A stretch of DNA of 64,000 bases from Paraburkholderia sp. HP33-1 (GCF_021390595.1 NZ_JAJEJR010000002.1:1426001-1490000), one strand, 5' to 3'. Shown: positions 8,600-17,678, counted from the first letter of the stretch. The notes: generated from the letters alone by a model not told the origin. Numbers and translations: made by a program.

Positions 8600-8614
8600 T
8601 GCGAATCGTTCTCA
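8600..8614. promoter_or_regulatory. Fur-box-like site upstream of the iron operon
   Basis: The 15-mer TGCGAATCGTTCTCA (reverse complement TGAGAACGATTCGCA) matches the 7-1-7 inverted-repeat form of the Fur box (TGATAAT-n-ATTATCA and its TGAGAAT variants seen in beta-proteobacteria). It ends six bases before a TTGACT -35 hexamer, so Fe-Fur bound there would block RNA polymerase. The genes downstream are iron-acquisition genes, which supports the call. Confidence 0.65.
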
Positions 8615-8620
8615 TTTGTG

Positions 8621-8649
8621 TTGACTCTCGCAATACGCTTGCGTACGAT
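8621..8649 (+). promoter_or_regulatory. Sigma70-type promoter for the porin/iron operon
   Basis: TTGACT at 8621-8626 and TACGAT at 8644-8649 are separated by exactly 17 bases, close to the sigma70 consensus. The start codon of the porin is about 100 bases downstream. The adjacent Fur-box-like site overlaps the expected polymerase footprint. Confidence 0.6.
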
Positions 8650-8750
8650 CACGCCATCTGCTGCTTTGGCATCCCGGAACATCACGCGAGGCCGCGCCAG
8701 GCAGTCGCAAATTGATCACATCGGTCGAAACAACACTAATAAGGATTTGG

Positions 8751-10274
8751 ATGAAGTTCGCCCAACTCGCTGGAACGCGCGCCAATGCGCGTTCCATTTG
8801 CGACTCTTCTGCACATACAGGCGCAACTCATCGTACGCGTTTGCCTTCGATGCGGCGCGCCGCCGTCTGCACGGCCTTCGCGTGGGCCTCGTTGACCGCC
8901 CATTCGGCGCTGGCCGAAGCCAACCCCGATGCCAACCCGGAAGCCCCTGAAGCCGACCTGAACATTCAGGCGACGCAGACCAACCAATGGACGGGCCTGT
9001 GGAACCGTCAGCAATTGCTCGGCGACATGGGCGGCCTGCGTCCGTGGCTCGGCAAGTACGGGATGACCTTCACGCTGACCGAAACCAGCGAAGTGCTGGC
9101 CAATCTGCGCGGCGGTCTCGAGCGCGGCGCCGATTACGACGGCCTGACCACCGCCACCTTGCAGATGGATACGCAAAAAGCGTTCGGCCTTCCGGGCGGC
9201 CTCTTCAACGTCAGCGCGCTGCAGATTCACGGCGCGAACCTGAGCGCGAACAAGCTCGGCACGCTGAACACGGCAAGCGGCATCGAGGCCGACGACGCGA
9301 CGCGTCTGTGGGAGCTCTGGTATCAGCAGTCATTCCTGAACAAGCGCGTCGACGTAAAGATCGGCCAGCAGAGTCTCGACCAGGAATTCATCACGAGCAC
9401 GTATGCGGCCCTGTTCCTCAACACGATGTTCGGCTGGCCCGCGCTGCCCTCGTACGACATGCCGTCGGGCGGACCCGCCTATCCGCTCGCGGGTCTCGGC
9501 GTACGCGTGCGCGGCCAGATCACGCCGTCGCTGACCGCGCTCGCCGGCGTGTACTCCGGCGACCCGCTCGGCAACGACCCGAGCAACATGAGCGGCACGA
9601 ACTTCAACCTGCATAACGGCGCGTTGTGGATCGGCGAGTTGCAGTACGCGATCAACCAGCCGGCCGAAGGCGAAATGGTCGGCGTGGGTCGTGCCGGTCT
9701 GCCGGGCACCTACAAGCTCGGCGTCTGGTACAACACCAACAAGTTCGCCGATCAGCGTTACGACAACATGGGGCTGTCGCTCGCGAATCCAGCGTCGAGC
9801 GGTATCCCCGCGAATCACAACGGCAACTACAGCTTCTACGCCGTCGCCGACCAGATGGTGTGGCGCCCCGACCCCGACGAACCGCGCAGCCTCGGCGTGT
9901 TCGCGCGGGTGATGGGCGCGCCGGGCGATCGCAACCTCGTGAGCGTCGCGGCCAACCTCGGCGTCGTGCTGAAGGCGCCGTTCAAGGGCCGCGACAACGA
10001 CAGCGCCGGCCTCGCGCTGACCTACATCAAGATCGGCAGTCACGTCAACGGACTTGATCAGGACTTCCTGGCATTCAACGGCAGCCCGTACGGCGTGCGC
10101 ACCAGCGAAACCACGCTCGAAGCGACCTATCAGTACCAGGTCAATCCGTGGTGGCAGCTGCAGGCCGACGCGCAATACACGTTCAACGCCGGCGCGGGCC
10201 AGAACCCGACCGACCCGACGCAGCCGCTGCGCAATACGTTCGTCGTCGGCATGCGGACCACGATCAATTTCTGA
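8751..10274 (+). CDS. OprB-family carbohydrate-selective-type porin in iron operon
   Basis: A 507-residue outer-membrane beta-barrel of the OprB family, ending in phenylalanine (TTINF) as outer-membrane proteins do. The mature N-terminus (WTGLWNRQQLLGDMGGLRPWL, then GMTFTLTETSEVLANLRGG) is the family hallmark. The ATG at 8751 has AAGGATTTGG in front; the signal sequence proper (MRRAAVCTAFAWAS... cleaved after ALA) begins ~33 residues later, so a start near 8850 is possible. Family members are usually named for sugar uptake, but here it leads an iron operon under a Fur-box-like site, so it may pass ferric chelates or haem-related ligands (inference). Confidence 0.88.
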   Translation: MKFAQLAGTRANARSICDSSAHTGATHRTRLPSMRRAAVCTAFAWASLTAHSALAEANPDANPEAPEADLNIQATQTNQWTGLWNRQQLLGDMGGLRPWLGKYGMTFTLTETSEVLANLRGGLERGADYDGLTTATLQMDTQKAFGLPGGLFNVSALQIHGANLSANKLGTLNTASGIEADDATRLWELWYQQSFLNKRVDVKIGQQSLDQEFITSTYAALFLNTMFGWPALPSYDMPSGGPAYPLAGLGVRVRGQITPSLTALAGVYSGDPLGNDPSNMSGTNFNLHNGALWIGELQYAINQPAEGEMVGVGRAGLPGTYKLGVWYNTNKFADQRYDNMGLSLANPASSGIPANHNGNYSFYAVADQMVWRPDPDEPRSLGVFARVMGAPGDRNLVSVAANLGVVLKAPFKGRDNDSAGLALTYIKIGSHVNGLDQDFLAFNGSPYGVRTSETTLEATYQYQVNPWWQLQADAQYTFNAGAGQNPTDPTQPLRNTFVVGMRTTINF

Positions 10275-10384
10275 TGCCGCTCGCCTCACAGTGATACGCA
10301 AACTCACGTAACCGGACCAGCACTTCCCATGCTTTCGATCGTCACCGCCATCCCAGCTTTGTGCGCCCCTACGGAGGCCCAATC

Positions 10385-11536
10385 GTGAATCCACTCACGC
10401 GCAAGTTTTCGCCACGCGCCGCGCGAGCCCTGCTCACCGCGACGGCCGGCGCCGCCGCCCTCACGGTGGCCGTCAACGCACAGGCCGAGCCGCAAGGCTT
10501 CCTTGAAACCATCAAGCATCACACGACGCTGATCAACACAGTGCCCGACAACGGCGACCAGAACCCGTACGCGATCGTGGTCGCGCCGGTCAGCGCGGGC
10601 ACCGTGAAGCAAGGCGACGTTCTGGTCGGCAACTTCAACAACTCGACGAATCTGCAAGGCACCGGCAGCACGATCATCGACTATCACCCGGACACCAGAC
10701 AGACGACGGTGTTCGCGGCCGTGCCGCGCGACCTGAAGCAATGCCCGGGCGGCATCGGCCTGTCCACCGCGATGACGATGCTGAAGTCCGGCTGGGTGAT
10801 CGTCGGCAGCACGCCTAGCAACGACGGCACGACCGGTACGAAAGGCGCCGGCTGCCTGATCGTGATCGACCCGCAGGGTAAGATCGCGTCGTCGATCTCG
10901 ACACCGAACATCAACGACCCGTGGGGCAACATGGCGGTCGTCGACAACGGCACGAGCGCGACACTGTTCGTCAGCAATGCGGGCTTCGGTGTCGGCGGCG
11001 CGGACGGCAATCCGCCCGTATTCAAGCAGGCCACCGTGCTGCGCCTGGAACTCGACGTGCCCGAAGGCAAGCCGCCCGTCGTGAAGAAGGAAACCGTGAT
11101 CGGCAGCGGCTTCGGCGCGCAGGCCGACAAGGGCGTGTTCCTCGTCGGGCCGACCGGCCTCGCGCTGTCGGCCGATCAGAAACTGCTGTACGTGTCCGAT
11201 GCGATCGGCAACCGCATCACCGAGATCGACGATCCGCTCACGCGTGATACCAGCGCGGGCGTCGGCCGCCAGCTGAGTGCCGACGGCCTGCTGCATCGTC
11301 CGCTCGCGATGGTCAGCGCGCCCAACGGGCACCTGCTCGTGACCAACGCGCTGAACGGCCAGGTCGTCGAGATCGATCCGGCGACCGGCACGCAGCTCTA
11401 CGCACGCTGGATCGATACCGACAAGGCGCAATCGCCCCCCGGCAACGGCGACCTGTTCGGTATCGCGATGACGCCGCAAGGCGACGGCTTCTACTACGTC
11501 GAAGACGACGTGAATACGCTGGTGCTCGCGAAGTAA
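10385..11536 (+). CDS. Periplasmic beta-propeller (NHL/SMP-30-like) protein
   Basis: A 383-residue exported protein. The GTG start is preceded by GGAGG seven bases upstream. A signal peptide (RALLTATAGAAALTVAVNAQA) is followed by repeated blade-like segments such as GPTGLALSADQKLLYVSDAIG and HRPLAMVSAPNGHLLVTNALNG, typical of six-bladed NHL/SMP-30 propellers. No enzymatic residues could be assigned with confidence. It sits between the porin and the Tat-exported peroxidase, spaced 110 and 37 bases, so it is probably a periplasmic partner of the iron pathway; its role is not known. Confidence 0.78.
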   Translation: MNPLTRKFSPRAARALLTATAGAAALTVAVNAQAEPQGFLETIKHHTTLINTVPDNGDQNPYAIVVAPVSAGTVKQGDVLVGNFNNSTNLQGTGSTIIDYHPDTRQTTVFAAVPRDLKQCPGGIGLSTAMTMLKSGWVIVGSTPSNDGTTGTKGAGCLIVIDPQGKIASSISTPNINDPWGNMAVVDNGTSATLFVSNAGFGVGGADGNPPVFKQATVLRLELDVPEGKPPVVKKETVIGSGFGAQADKGVFLVGPTGLALSADQKLLYVSDAIGNRITEIDDPLTRDTSAGVGRQLSADGLLHRPLAMVSAPNGHLLVTNALNGQVVEIDPATGTQLYARWIDTDKAQSPPGNGDLFGIAMTPQGDGFYYVEDDVNTLVLAK

Positions 11537-11573
11537 GCGGCACCCACGCAGGCTTCAAGAAGATGAAGTGACC

Positions 11574-12878
11574 ATGACAAACGATCACCCCCCACGGCCG
11601 TCACGACGCGGCTTCCTGAAAGCGGGCGGCGCCGCGGTCGCCGCCGGCGCGAGTCTCGGCGCCGGGCTTGCGAACTCGCCGGCCGCGCTCGCGAAGGCGC
11701 CCGCGCATAGCGCGCAGAACGCCGATCCGCAGCTCGCGGTCGAGCCGTTCTACGGCCCGCATCAAGGCGGCATCGTCACGCCGCAGCAGAGCCACACTTA
11801 CGTCGCCGCGCTCGATCTGACCACTGACAAGCGCGACGACGTGATCGCACTGCTGCGCGCCTGGACCGAAGCGGCCGCTCGTCTCACCCAGGGCGGCACG
11901 GCGTTCGCGATGCCCGTCGGCGACAACCAGGCCGCGCCCGATTCCGGCGACGTGCTCGGCCTCGGCCCGAACGGTCTGACGATCACGTTCGGCTTCGGCC
12001 CCGGCCTCTTCACGAAGGACGGTAAGGACCGCTACGGGCTCGCCTCGCGCCGCCCCGCCGCACTCGTCGATTTGCCACGCTTCAACGGCGATCAGCTGAT
12101 CAAGGAGAAAACCGGCGGCGACCTGTTCATCCAGGCATGCGCGAACGACGCGCAGGTCGCGTTTCACGCGGTGCGCCAATTGTCGCGCCGCGCCTATGGC
12201 GTCGCGACGATGCGCTGGGGCCAGGCCGGTTTCCTGTCCGGTCCGCGCGGTCAGACGCCGCGCAATCTGATGGGCTTCAAGGACGGCACCAACAATCCGT
12301 CGACCGCGAAGCCGGAGCTGATGAACCAGTTCGTGTGGGCCCGCGCCACCGACGACGCGCCGTGGATGGAAGGTGGCACCTATACGGTCGTGCGCCGCAT
12401 CCGCATCACGCTCGAACATTGGGACAACACCGAGCTGGGCTTTCAGGAACAGGTGTTCGGCCGCCACAAGTACAGCGGCGCGCCGATCGGCAGCAAGAAC
12501 GAGTTCGACGCGGTGGACCTGAAGGCCGCGGACAAGGACGGCAACCCGATGATCCCGGAGAACTCGCACGTGCGTCTGTCGAATCAGGCTAGCAACAACG
12601 GCGCGCAGATTCTGCGCCGCTCGTATTCGTACAACGAAGGCACGAACTTCTATATCGAGCGCTGGCCGCCGTGGCGCCAGGAAACCGAGTACGACGCGGG
12701 GCTGATTTTCATCGCGCACCAGCGCGACCCGCGCACCGGCTTCATCCCGATCAACGACCGGCTCGCGAAGTTCGACATGATGAACCAGTTCACGACCCAC
12801 ATCGGCAGTGCGATCTTCGTCGTGCCGCCGGGGGCGAAGCCGGGTTCGTATGTCGGCGCGGGGCTGTTCGAGACGTGA
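11574..12878 (+). CDS. Tat-exported DyP-type haem peroxidase (EfeB-like)
   Basis: A 434-residue DyP-type peroxidase. The N-terminus carries a twin-arginine motif (SRRGFLKAGG) so the folded haem protein is exported by Tat. The diagnostic GXXDG motif is present (LMGFKDGTNNPS, catalytic Asp), with the downstream proximal histidine region (FGRHKYSG). EfeB/YcdB homologues in Efe iron systems act in the periplasm and were proposed to oxidise Fe(II) or take iron from haem. Here the partner is an FbpABC importer rather than EfeU/EfeO. A GTG two codons upstream is an alternative start. Its stop overlaps a possible start of the next gene (TGATG). Confidence 0.92.
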   Translation: MTNDHPPRPSRRGFLKAGGAAVAAGASLGAGLANSPAALAKAPAHSAQNADPQLAVEPFYGPHQGGIVTPQQSHTYVAALDLTTDKRDDVIALLRAWTEAAARLTQGGTAFAMPVGDNQAAPDSGDVLGLGPNGLTITFGFGPGLFTKDGKDRYGLASRRPAALVDLPRFNGDQLIKEKTGGDLFIQACANDAQVAFHAVRQLSRRAYGVATMRWGQAGFLSGPRGQTPRNLMGFKDGTNNPSTAKPELMNQFVWARATDDAPWMEGGTYTVVRRIRITLEHWDNTELGFQEQVFGRHKYSGAPIGSKNEFDAVDLKAADKDGNPMIPENSHVRLSNQASNNGAQILRRSYSYNEGTNFYIERWPPWRQETEYDAGLIFIAHQRDPRTGFIPINDRLAKFDMMNQFTTHIGSAIFVVPPGAKPGSYVGAGLFET

Positions 12879-12949
12879 TGAAGTCAACGAAGAACGCCGG
12901 GCGCGCAACGCCGGGCTCACTCAACACAATCAACACGGACTTCTGCAAC

Positions 12950-13981
12950 ATGGCTTATTCCTGGTTTGCCACCCGCTTGCGCGCGCTAGGCAGCGTGGCC
13001 GCACTCTCGCTCACCGCGCTCGGGACGATGCCGTCGGCGGCCCATGCCGCGTCGATCACGCTGTACAACGCGCAGCACGAGCAGGTCGTCAATCTGCTCG
13101 CCAAGGACTTCGAAAAGCAGTCGGGCATCTCCGTGAAAATCCGCAACGGCGAAGGGCCGGCGCTCGCCGCGCAGATCGTCGCGGAAGGCGCGGCGTCGCC
13201 CGCCGACGTGTACTTCACGGAGAACTCGCCGGAGCTGATGCTGCTCGAGGAAAAGGGTCTGCTCGCGAAGGTTGACGCAGCGACGCTCGGCGCTGTGCCG
13301 GCTCGTTTCAATTCGCCGGGCGGCGTGTGGGTCGCCGTGACCGCGCGCGAGAGCGTGCTCGCGTACAACACGACGAAACTGCAGGCGTCGCAGCTGCCGC
13401 AATCGGTGTTCGACCTCGCGAAGCCGGAATGGAAAGGCAAGGTCGGCATCGCGCCGAGCGACGCCGATTTCCTGCCGCTCGTAAGCGCGGTGCTCGCGCT
13501 GAAGGGCGAAGAGCAGACGCTCGCATGGCTGAAGGGCCTGAAAGCCAACTCGCAGATCTTCGACGACGACGAAGGCGTGGTCGCCGCGGTCAATCGCGGC
13601 GCGGTCGCGACCGGTCTGATCAACAACTACTACTGGACTCGTCTGCATGCGGAAATCGGCGATGCGAAAACCCGCAGCGCGATCTATCACTTCGGCCACG
13701 GCGACGCCGGCGCGCTCGTCAACGTATCGGGCGCGGCCGTGCTGAAGTCCGCGCACAACGCGGACGGTGCGCAGAAGTTTCTCGCCTATCTGGTCAGCGA
13801 ACGCGCGCAGCAACTGATGGCCAACAGCCACGTGATGTTCGAGTATCCGCTGCACGCGGGCGTCGCGCCGGACCCGATCCTCAAACCGTTCGCCGAACTG
13901 ACTCCGCCCACGCTGACGATTCAGCAGCTCGGCGACGATAGCCAGGCCGGCAAGCTGCTGCGTCAGGCAGGTCTTCTGTAA
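12950..13981 (+). CDS. fbpA: Ferric iron ABC transporter, periplasmic binding protein (FbpA type)
   Basis: A 343-residue precursor with a signal peptide ending AAHA. The Fe(III) ligands known from FbpA are all visible: H43 (YNAQHEQ), E91 (YFTENS) and the tyrosine pair Y227-Y228 (INNYYW). These fit the transferrin-like iron site of the Haemophilus/Neisseria FbpA class. An in-frame ATG at 12878, overlapping the peroxidase stop, would add 24 residues; the start at 12950 is chosen because it gives a canonical signal peptide. It binds iron delivered by the porin/propeller/DyP steps (inference) and hands it to FbpBC. Confidence 0.92.
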   Translation: MAYSWFATRLRALGSVAALSLTALGTMPSAAHAASITLYNAQHEQVVNLLAKDFEKQSGISVKIRNGEGPALAAQIVAEGAASPADVYFTENSPELMLLEEKGLLAKVDAATLGAVPARFNSPGGVWVAVTARESVLAYNTTKLQASQLPQSVFDLAKPEWKGKVGIAPSDADFLPLVSAVLALKGEEQTLAWLKGLKANSQIFDDDEGVVAAVNRGAVATGLINNYYWTRLHAEIGDAKTRSAIYHFGHGDAGALVNVSGAAVLKSAHNADGAQKFLAYLVSERAQQLMANSHVMFEYPLHAGVAPDPILKPFAELTPPTLTIQQLGDDSQAGKLLRQAGLL

Positions 13982-15586
13982 ATGAGCGAAGCTCTGTCAG
14001 CCGGTCCGCCGGCTGTCCCCCCTGCCCCGGCGCGCGTGCGGACGCGCGCGCCGTGCGGCCTGTTCGCGGCGGCGGCACTCAGCGCTTTGCTGGTGCTGCT
14101 GCCGATTGCGTTTACGTTCTGGCGCGCGGCGAGCTTCGACCTCGGTGACGCGCTCGATCTGATCTGGCGGCCGCTCGTCGGCGAGTTGCTCGTCAACACG
14201 GTGTTGATCACCGTCACGACGACGCTGGTCTGCGCGGTGATCGGCACAGCCGCCGCGTGGTTCGTCGAACGAACGCATCTGCCCGGACGGCGCGCGTGGG
14301 CCGTGCTGTGTGCCGCGCCGCTCGCCATGCCAGCGTTCATTTCGAGCTATGCGTGGGTGTCGTTGAGCGAGGACTTGCAGGACTTCAACGGCGCGCTGCT
14401 CGTGCTGAGCTGCGCGTATTTTCCGCTCGTCTATCTGCCGGTCGCCGCCGCGTTGCGCGGCATGGACCCGGCCCTCGAGGAAAGCTCACGCGCGCTCGGC
14501 TGCAACCGCTGGACCAGCTTCGTGCGCGTCGTGCTGCCGCAACTGCGCCCGGCGCTGCTCGGCGGCATGCTGCTAGTCGCGCTCGGCGTGCTCTCAGAGT
14601 TCGGCGCGTTCACGCTGCTGCGCTTCCGCACGTTCACCACGCAGATCTACGCGGAATACCGCACCAGTTTCGACGGCGGCGGCGCATCGCTGCTCGCGTG
14701 TCTGCTGATCGTGATCTGCCTCGTCGTACTCGCATTCGAGTTTCACGTGCGCGGCGCGGCGCGCTACGAGCGCGTCGATCGCGGCACGCGCCGCGCGGTG
14801 TTGCGCTACCAGCTCGGCGCGTGGCGCTGGCTCGTCGTCGCGGGTTTTGCGCTGCTCACGCTCGCGACGCTCGGCGTGCCGCTCGGCATGATCGGCTTCT
14901 GGCTCACGCAGCCGGGCGCGGCCGCCGTGACGCCCGCCGATGTGTCGCCCGAGTTGCTGTGGAACGCGACGTTGTCGTCGCTCGGTTTCGGCCTCGCCGC
15001 CGCCGCGCTGACCACCCTGCTCGTCGTGCCGCTCGCGTTTCTGCTGGTGCGTTATCCGACGCGTTTCGCGACGCTGTTCGAGCGCACCGTGTTTCTCGCG
15101 CAGGGCGTGCCGGGGCTCGTGATTGCGCTCGCGATCGTCTCGCTCGCGGTGCATGCGCTGCAGCCGCTCTATCAAAGCGCGACGCTGCTGGTCGTCGCGT
15201 ACGCGATCCTGTTCATGCCGGTCGCGCTCGTCAGCGTACGCGCCGCATTCATGCAGGCGCAGCCGCGCCTCGAGGAAACCGCGCGCGCGCTCGGCTTGAA
15301 CTGGACCCAGACGCTCGTGCGCGTGGTCCTGCCACTCGCGGGCCCCGGGCTCGGCGCGGCCGCTGCGATGGTGTTCATCTCGGTCGTCACCGAGCTGAAC
15401 GCGACGCTGCTGCTGTCGCCGCTCGATACGCAAACGCTCGCTACCCAGATTTGGGCTGATACTTCGACGATGGCGTTCGCCGCCGCCGCGCCGTATGCGG
15501 CGCTGCTGACCGGCATCTCGCTGTTCGCCTCGGGGCTGCTGTTCACGCTGCTCGGCCGTTCGGCGCTGCTCGGCGAGCGAGGCTAA
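13982..15586 (+). CDS. fbpB: Ferric iron ABC transporter permease (FbpB type, fused two-domain)
   Basis: A 534-residue inner-membrane protein made of two homologous permease halves of about six hydrophobic segments each. Both halves carry an EAA-type loop: EESSRALGCNRWTSFVRVVL near residue 165 and EETARALGLNWTQTLVRVVL near residue 433. Two-domain permeases of this size are standard for Fbp/Sfu/Hit iron importers. The ATG directly follows the fbpA stop with no gap, implying translational coupling. Confidence 0.94.
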   Translation: MSEALSAGPPAVPPAPARVRTRAPCGLFAAAALSALLVLLPIAFTFWRAASFDLGDALDLIWRPLVGELLVNTVLITVTTTLVCAVIGTAAAWFVERTHLPGRRAWAVLCAAPLAMPAFISSYAWVSLSEDLQDFNGALLVLSCAYFPLVYLPVAAALRGMDPALEESSRALGCNRWTSFVRVVLPQLRPALLGGMLLVALGVLSEFGAFTLLRFRTFTTQIYAEYRTSFDGGGASLLACLLIVICLVVLAFEFHVRGAARYERVDRGTRRAVLRYQLGAWRWLVVAGFALLTLATLGVPLGMIGFWLTQPGAAAVTPADVSPELLWNATLSSLGFGLAAAALTTLLVVPLAFLLVRYPTRFATLFERTVFLAQGVPGLVIALAIVSLAVHALQPLYQSATLLVVAYAILFMPVALVSVRAAFMQAQPRLEETARALGLNWTQTLVRVVLPLAGPGLGAAAAMVFISVVTELNATLLLSPLDTQTLATQIWADTSTMAFAAAAPYAALLTGISLFASGLLFTLLGRSALLGERG

Positions 15587-15639
15587 CACGCGCCTGCTTT
15601 TTTTGATCGCTGCTTTTCTTCGACCTGCTTCGGATTTTC

Positions 15640-16695
15640 ATGAGCGAACTTCGTATCCGCGGACTGCAGAAATCGTTCGACGGTCACCCGGTGCTGCACG
15701 GCATCGATCTCTCGGTCGAGCGCGGCACGCTGCTCGCGCTGCTCGGCCCCTCGGGCAGCGGCAAGACCACGCTGTTGCGCCTGTTGTGCGGCTTCGAGCG
15801 CGCGGACGGCGGCAGCGTCGAGATCGACGGACGACGCGTCGTCGGCGACAACCTGCACGTGCCGTCGGAACAACGCCGCATCGGCTACGTGCCGCAGGAA
15901 GGCGCGCTGTTTCCGCATCTGTCGGTCGCGGACAACATCGTGTTCGGCCTGCCGCGCGCGCAGCGCCGCGCGCGGCATCGCGTCGCCGAACTGCTGGAGC
16001 TGGTCGGCCTGCCCGCGCATTTCGGCGAGCGCGCGCCGCAGCAACTATCGGGCGGCCAGCAGCAGCGCGTCGCGCTCGCCCGCGCGCTCGCACCTGCTCC
16101 AACGCTGGTCATGCTCGACGAGCCGTTCTCATCGCTCGACGCCGCGTTGCGCGTCGAAACGCGCCAGGCGGTCGCGCGTGCGCTCGGCGCGGCCGGCGCG
16201 ACTGCCGTGCTGGTCACGCACGACCAGTCCGAGGCGTTGTCGCTCGGGCATGAAGTCGCGGTGCTGTGGAACGGCCGGCTGATCCAGACCGCGACGCCCG
16301 AGGCGCTGTACCGCCGGCCCCTGACGCGCGAGCTTGCGTCGTTCGTCGGCGAAGCGGTGTTGTTGCCGGGCGTCGCGCAACAGGATCGCGTGAGCTGCGA
16401 GCTCGGCGAACTCGAGCTGGTCGCGCGCGTGGGCAACGGCGCGGTCGACGTGATGTTGCGTCCCGAGCAGATCCGTCTGCTACGCGCCGATGAAACCGTG
16501 CGCACCGGTGCCGCACACGACGCGCTCGTCACCGATGTGATCTTCCAGGGGCAGGACGCGAGCGTGGCGTTGCAATTGCAGTCCGCCACGCGCACGATGG
16601 TGCGCGCGCGCGTGCCCGGCTATCTGTGCCCGCGGCCAGGCGAGCGCGTGCGGCTCGCTGTCGAGGGAGAAGTGACGGCTTATTCGCGTACCTGA
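15640..16695 (+). CDS. fbpC: Ferric iron ABC transporter ATP-binding protein (FbpC type)
   Basis: A 351-residue ATPase. Walker A is GPSGSGKTT (~residues 37-45), the Q-loop is YVPQEGALFPHLS, the signature LSGGQQQRVALARAL and Walker B VMLDEPFSSLDA. A C-terminal TOBE-like regulatory region (~270-350, DVMLRPEQIRLL) is present as in FbpC/PotA-type proteins. It follows fbpB after 53 bases and is the last gene of the locus, converging on a LysR gene. Confidence 0.94.
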   Translation: MSELRIRGLQKSFDGHPVLHGIDLSVERGTLLALLGPSGSGKTTLLRLLCGFERADGGSVEIDGRRVVGDNLHVPSEQRRIGYVPQEGALFPHLSVADNIVFGLPRAQRRARHRVAELLELVGLPAHFGERAPQQLSGGQQQRVALARALAPAPTLVMLDEPFSSLDAALRVETRQAVARALGAAGATAVLVTHDQSEALSLGHEVAVLWNGRLIQTATPEALYRRPLTRELASFVGEAVLLPGVAQQDRVSCELGELELVARVGNGAVDVMLRPEQIRLLRADETVRTGAAHDALVTDVIFQGQDASVALQLQSATRTMVRARVPGYLCPRPGERVRLAVEGEVTAYSRT

Positions 16696-16718
16696 ACGGT
16701 CAGGGCTGGCGTTCCCAG

Positions 16719-17576
16719 CTACCGCAATGACAGGTCCTGCACCATCTGCTGCGCCAGATAATCGCAGGTCGGCCGATCCGATTTCGCGCTGCGCGCGACC
16801 ACGATTTCGAGCGGCGCAATTCTCGGCAGACCTTGCGCGTCGCCGAGTATCGCGAGACGCGGCGGCACGCTGCAGCGCGTCAGAGCAATCACCGACAGAC
16901 CAGCATCCACGGTCGCCACGAGCCCCATCAGGCTCGCGCTGCTGAACGCCGCGCGATAACGGATGCGCGCGCCATCCAGCGCAGCAAGCGTGTGCTGACG
17001 CGCGACGCAGCCCGGCTCGTACAAGCCCACCGGCAACGGCGAGGCCTTCAACACCGGCGTATCGACCGACGCCCCCACCCACACCATCGGCTCGCTGCGC
17101 ACGAATTCGCCGCGCAGTTTGCGGTCGCGCGTGACGAACGCGAGGTCGATCTTGTTGTCGGCGAGCATCGGCGCGAGCGCCGTGCTCTGCGCGCAGACGA
17201 TCTCGATCTCGACGCGCGGGTACAGCGTCGCGAAACGCCGCAACACCGGCGACAGCAGCGACGACACATAGTCGTCCGGCGCGCCGAGCACCACGCGCCC
17301 GGTCACCTCGGGCCGCACGATCGCCGACCACGCCTCCTCCTGCAGCGCGAGCGCCCGACGCGCGTATTCGAGCAGCGTATTGCCGGGCCGCGTCAGCGCC
17401 AGGTTGCGCGTGTTGCGTGCGAACAGCGTCGTGCCGAGCATCGTTTCGAGCCGCTTGATCTGCATGCTGACCGCCGCCTGCGAGCGATGCACGCTCGCCG
17501 CCGCTTTCGTGAAGCTGCCCGCCTCCACCACCGCGACGAAGCTGCGCAACAGGTCGACGTCGAATTCAGGGTTCAC
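16719..17576 (-). CDS. LysR-family transcriptional regulator
   Basis: A 285-residue LTTR with a GTG start. The winged helix-turn-helix is at residues ~5-65 (SFTKAAASVHRSQAAVSMQIKRLE) and the periplasmic-binding-like co-inducer domain follows from ~90. It is divergent from an EamA/DMT transporter gene 102 bases away, the classical layout in which the LysR protein controls its divergent neighbour. The AT-rich intergenic stretch (17577-17640) probably holds the binding site. Confidence 0.93.
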   Translation of the reverse strand: MNPEFDVDLLRSFVAVVEAGSFTKAAASVHRSQAAVSMQIKRLETMLGTTLFARNTRNLALTRPGNTLLEYARRALALQEEAWSAIVRPEVTGRVVLGAPDDYVSSLLSPVLRRFATLYPRVEIEIVCAQSTALAPMLADNKIDLAFVTRDRKLRGEFVRSEPMVWVGASVDTPVLKASPLPVGLYEPGCVARQHTLAALDGARIRYRAAFSSASLMGLVATVDAGLSVIALTRCSVPPRLAILGDAQGLPRIAPLEIVVARSAKSDRPTCDYLAQQMVQDLSLR

Positions 17577-17678
17577 GATTTATCAACCGGGCTTATGGAA
17601 TTGCTCAATTTAATTCGTTTGTGATGAGGCCGCAAGCGGCGCAATACTCGCAGGCATCGTCTTACGGAGTCGTTGCGC

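Noticed and set aside
10304..11479. Long minus-strand open frame opposite the beta-propeller gene
   Set aside because: Arg/His/Asp-rich composition without motifs; it is the antisense shadow of a GC-rich gene that has a good RBS and signal peptide.
11601..12920. 439-codon minus-strand frame opposite the DyP peroxidase gene
   Set aside because: Arg/Val/Asp-rich shadow with no domain; the plus strand carries an unmistakable Tat DyP peroxidase.
14594..15589. 331-codon minus-strand frame opposite the iron permease gene
   Set aside because: Highly Arg/Gln/Glu-rich antisense product; the plus strand has two permease domains with EAA loops.
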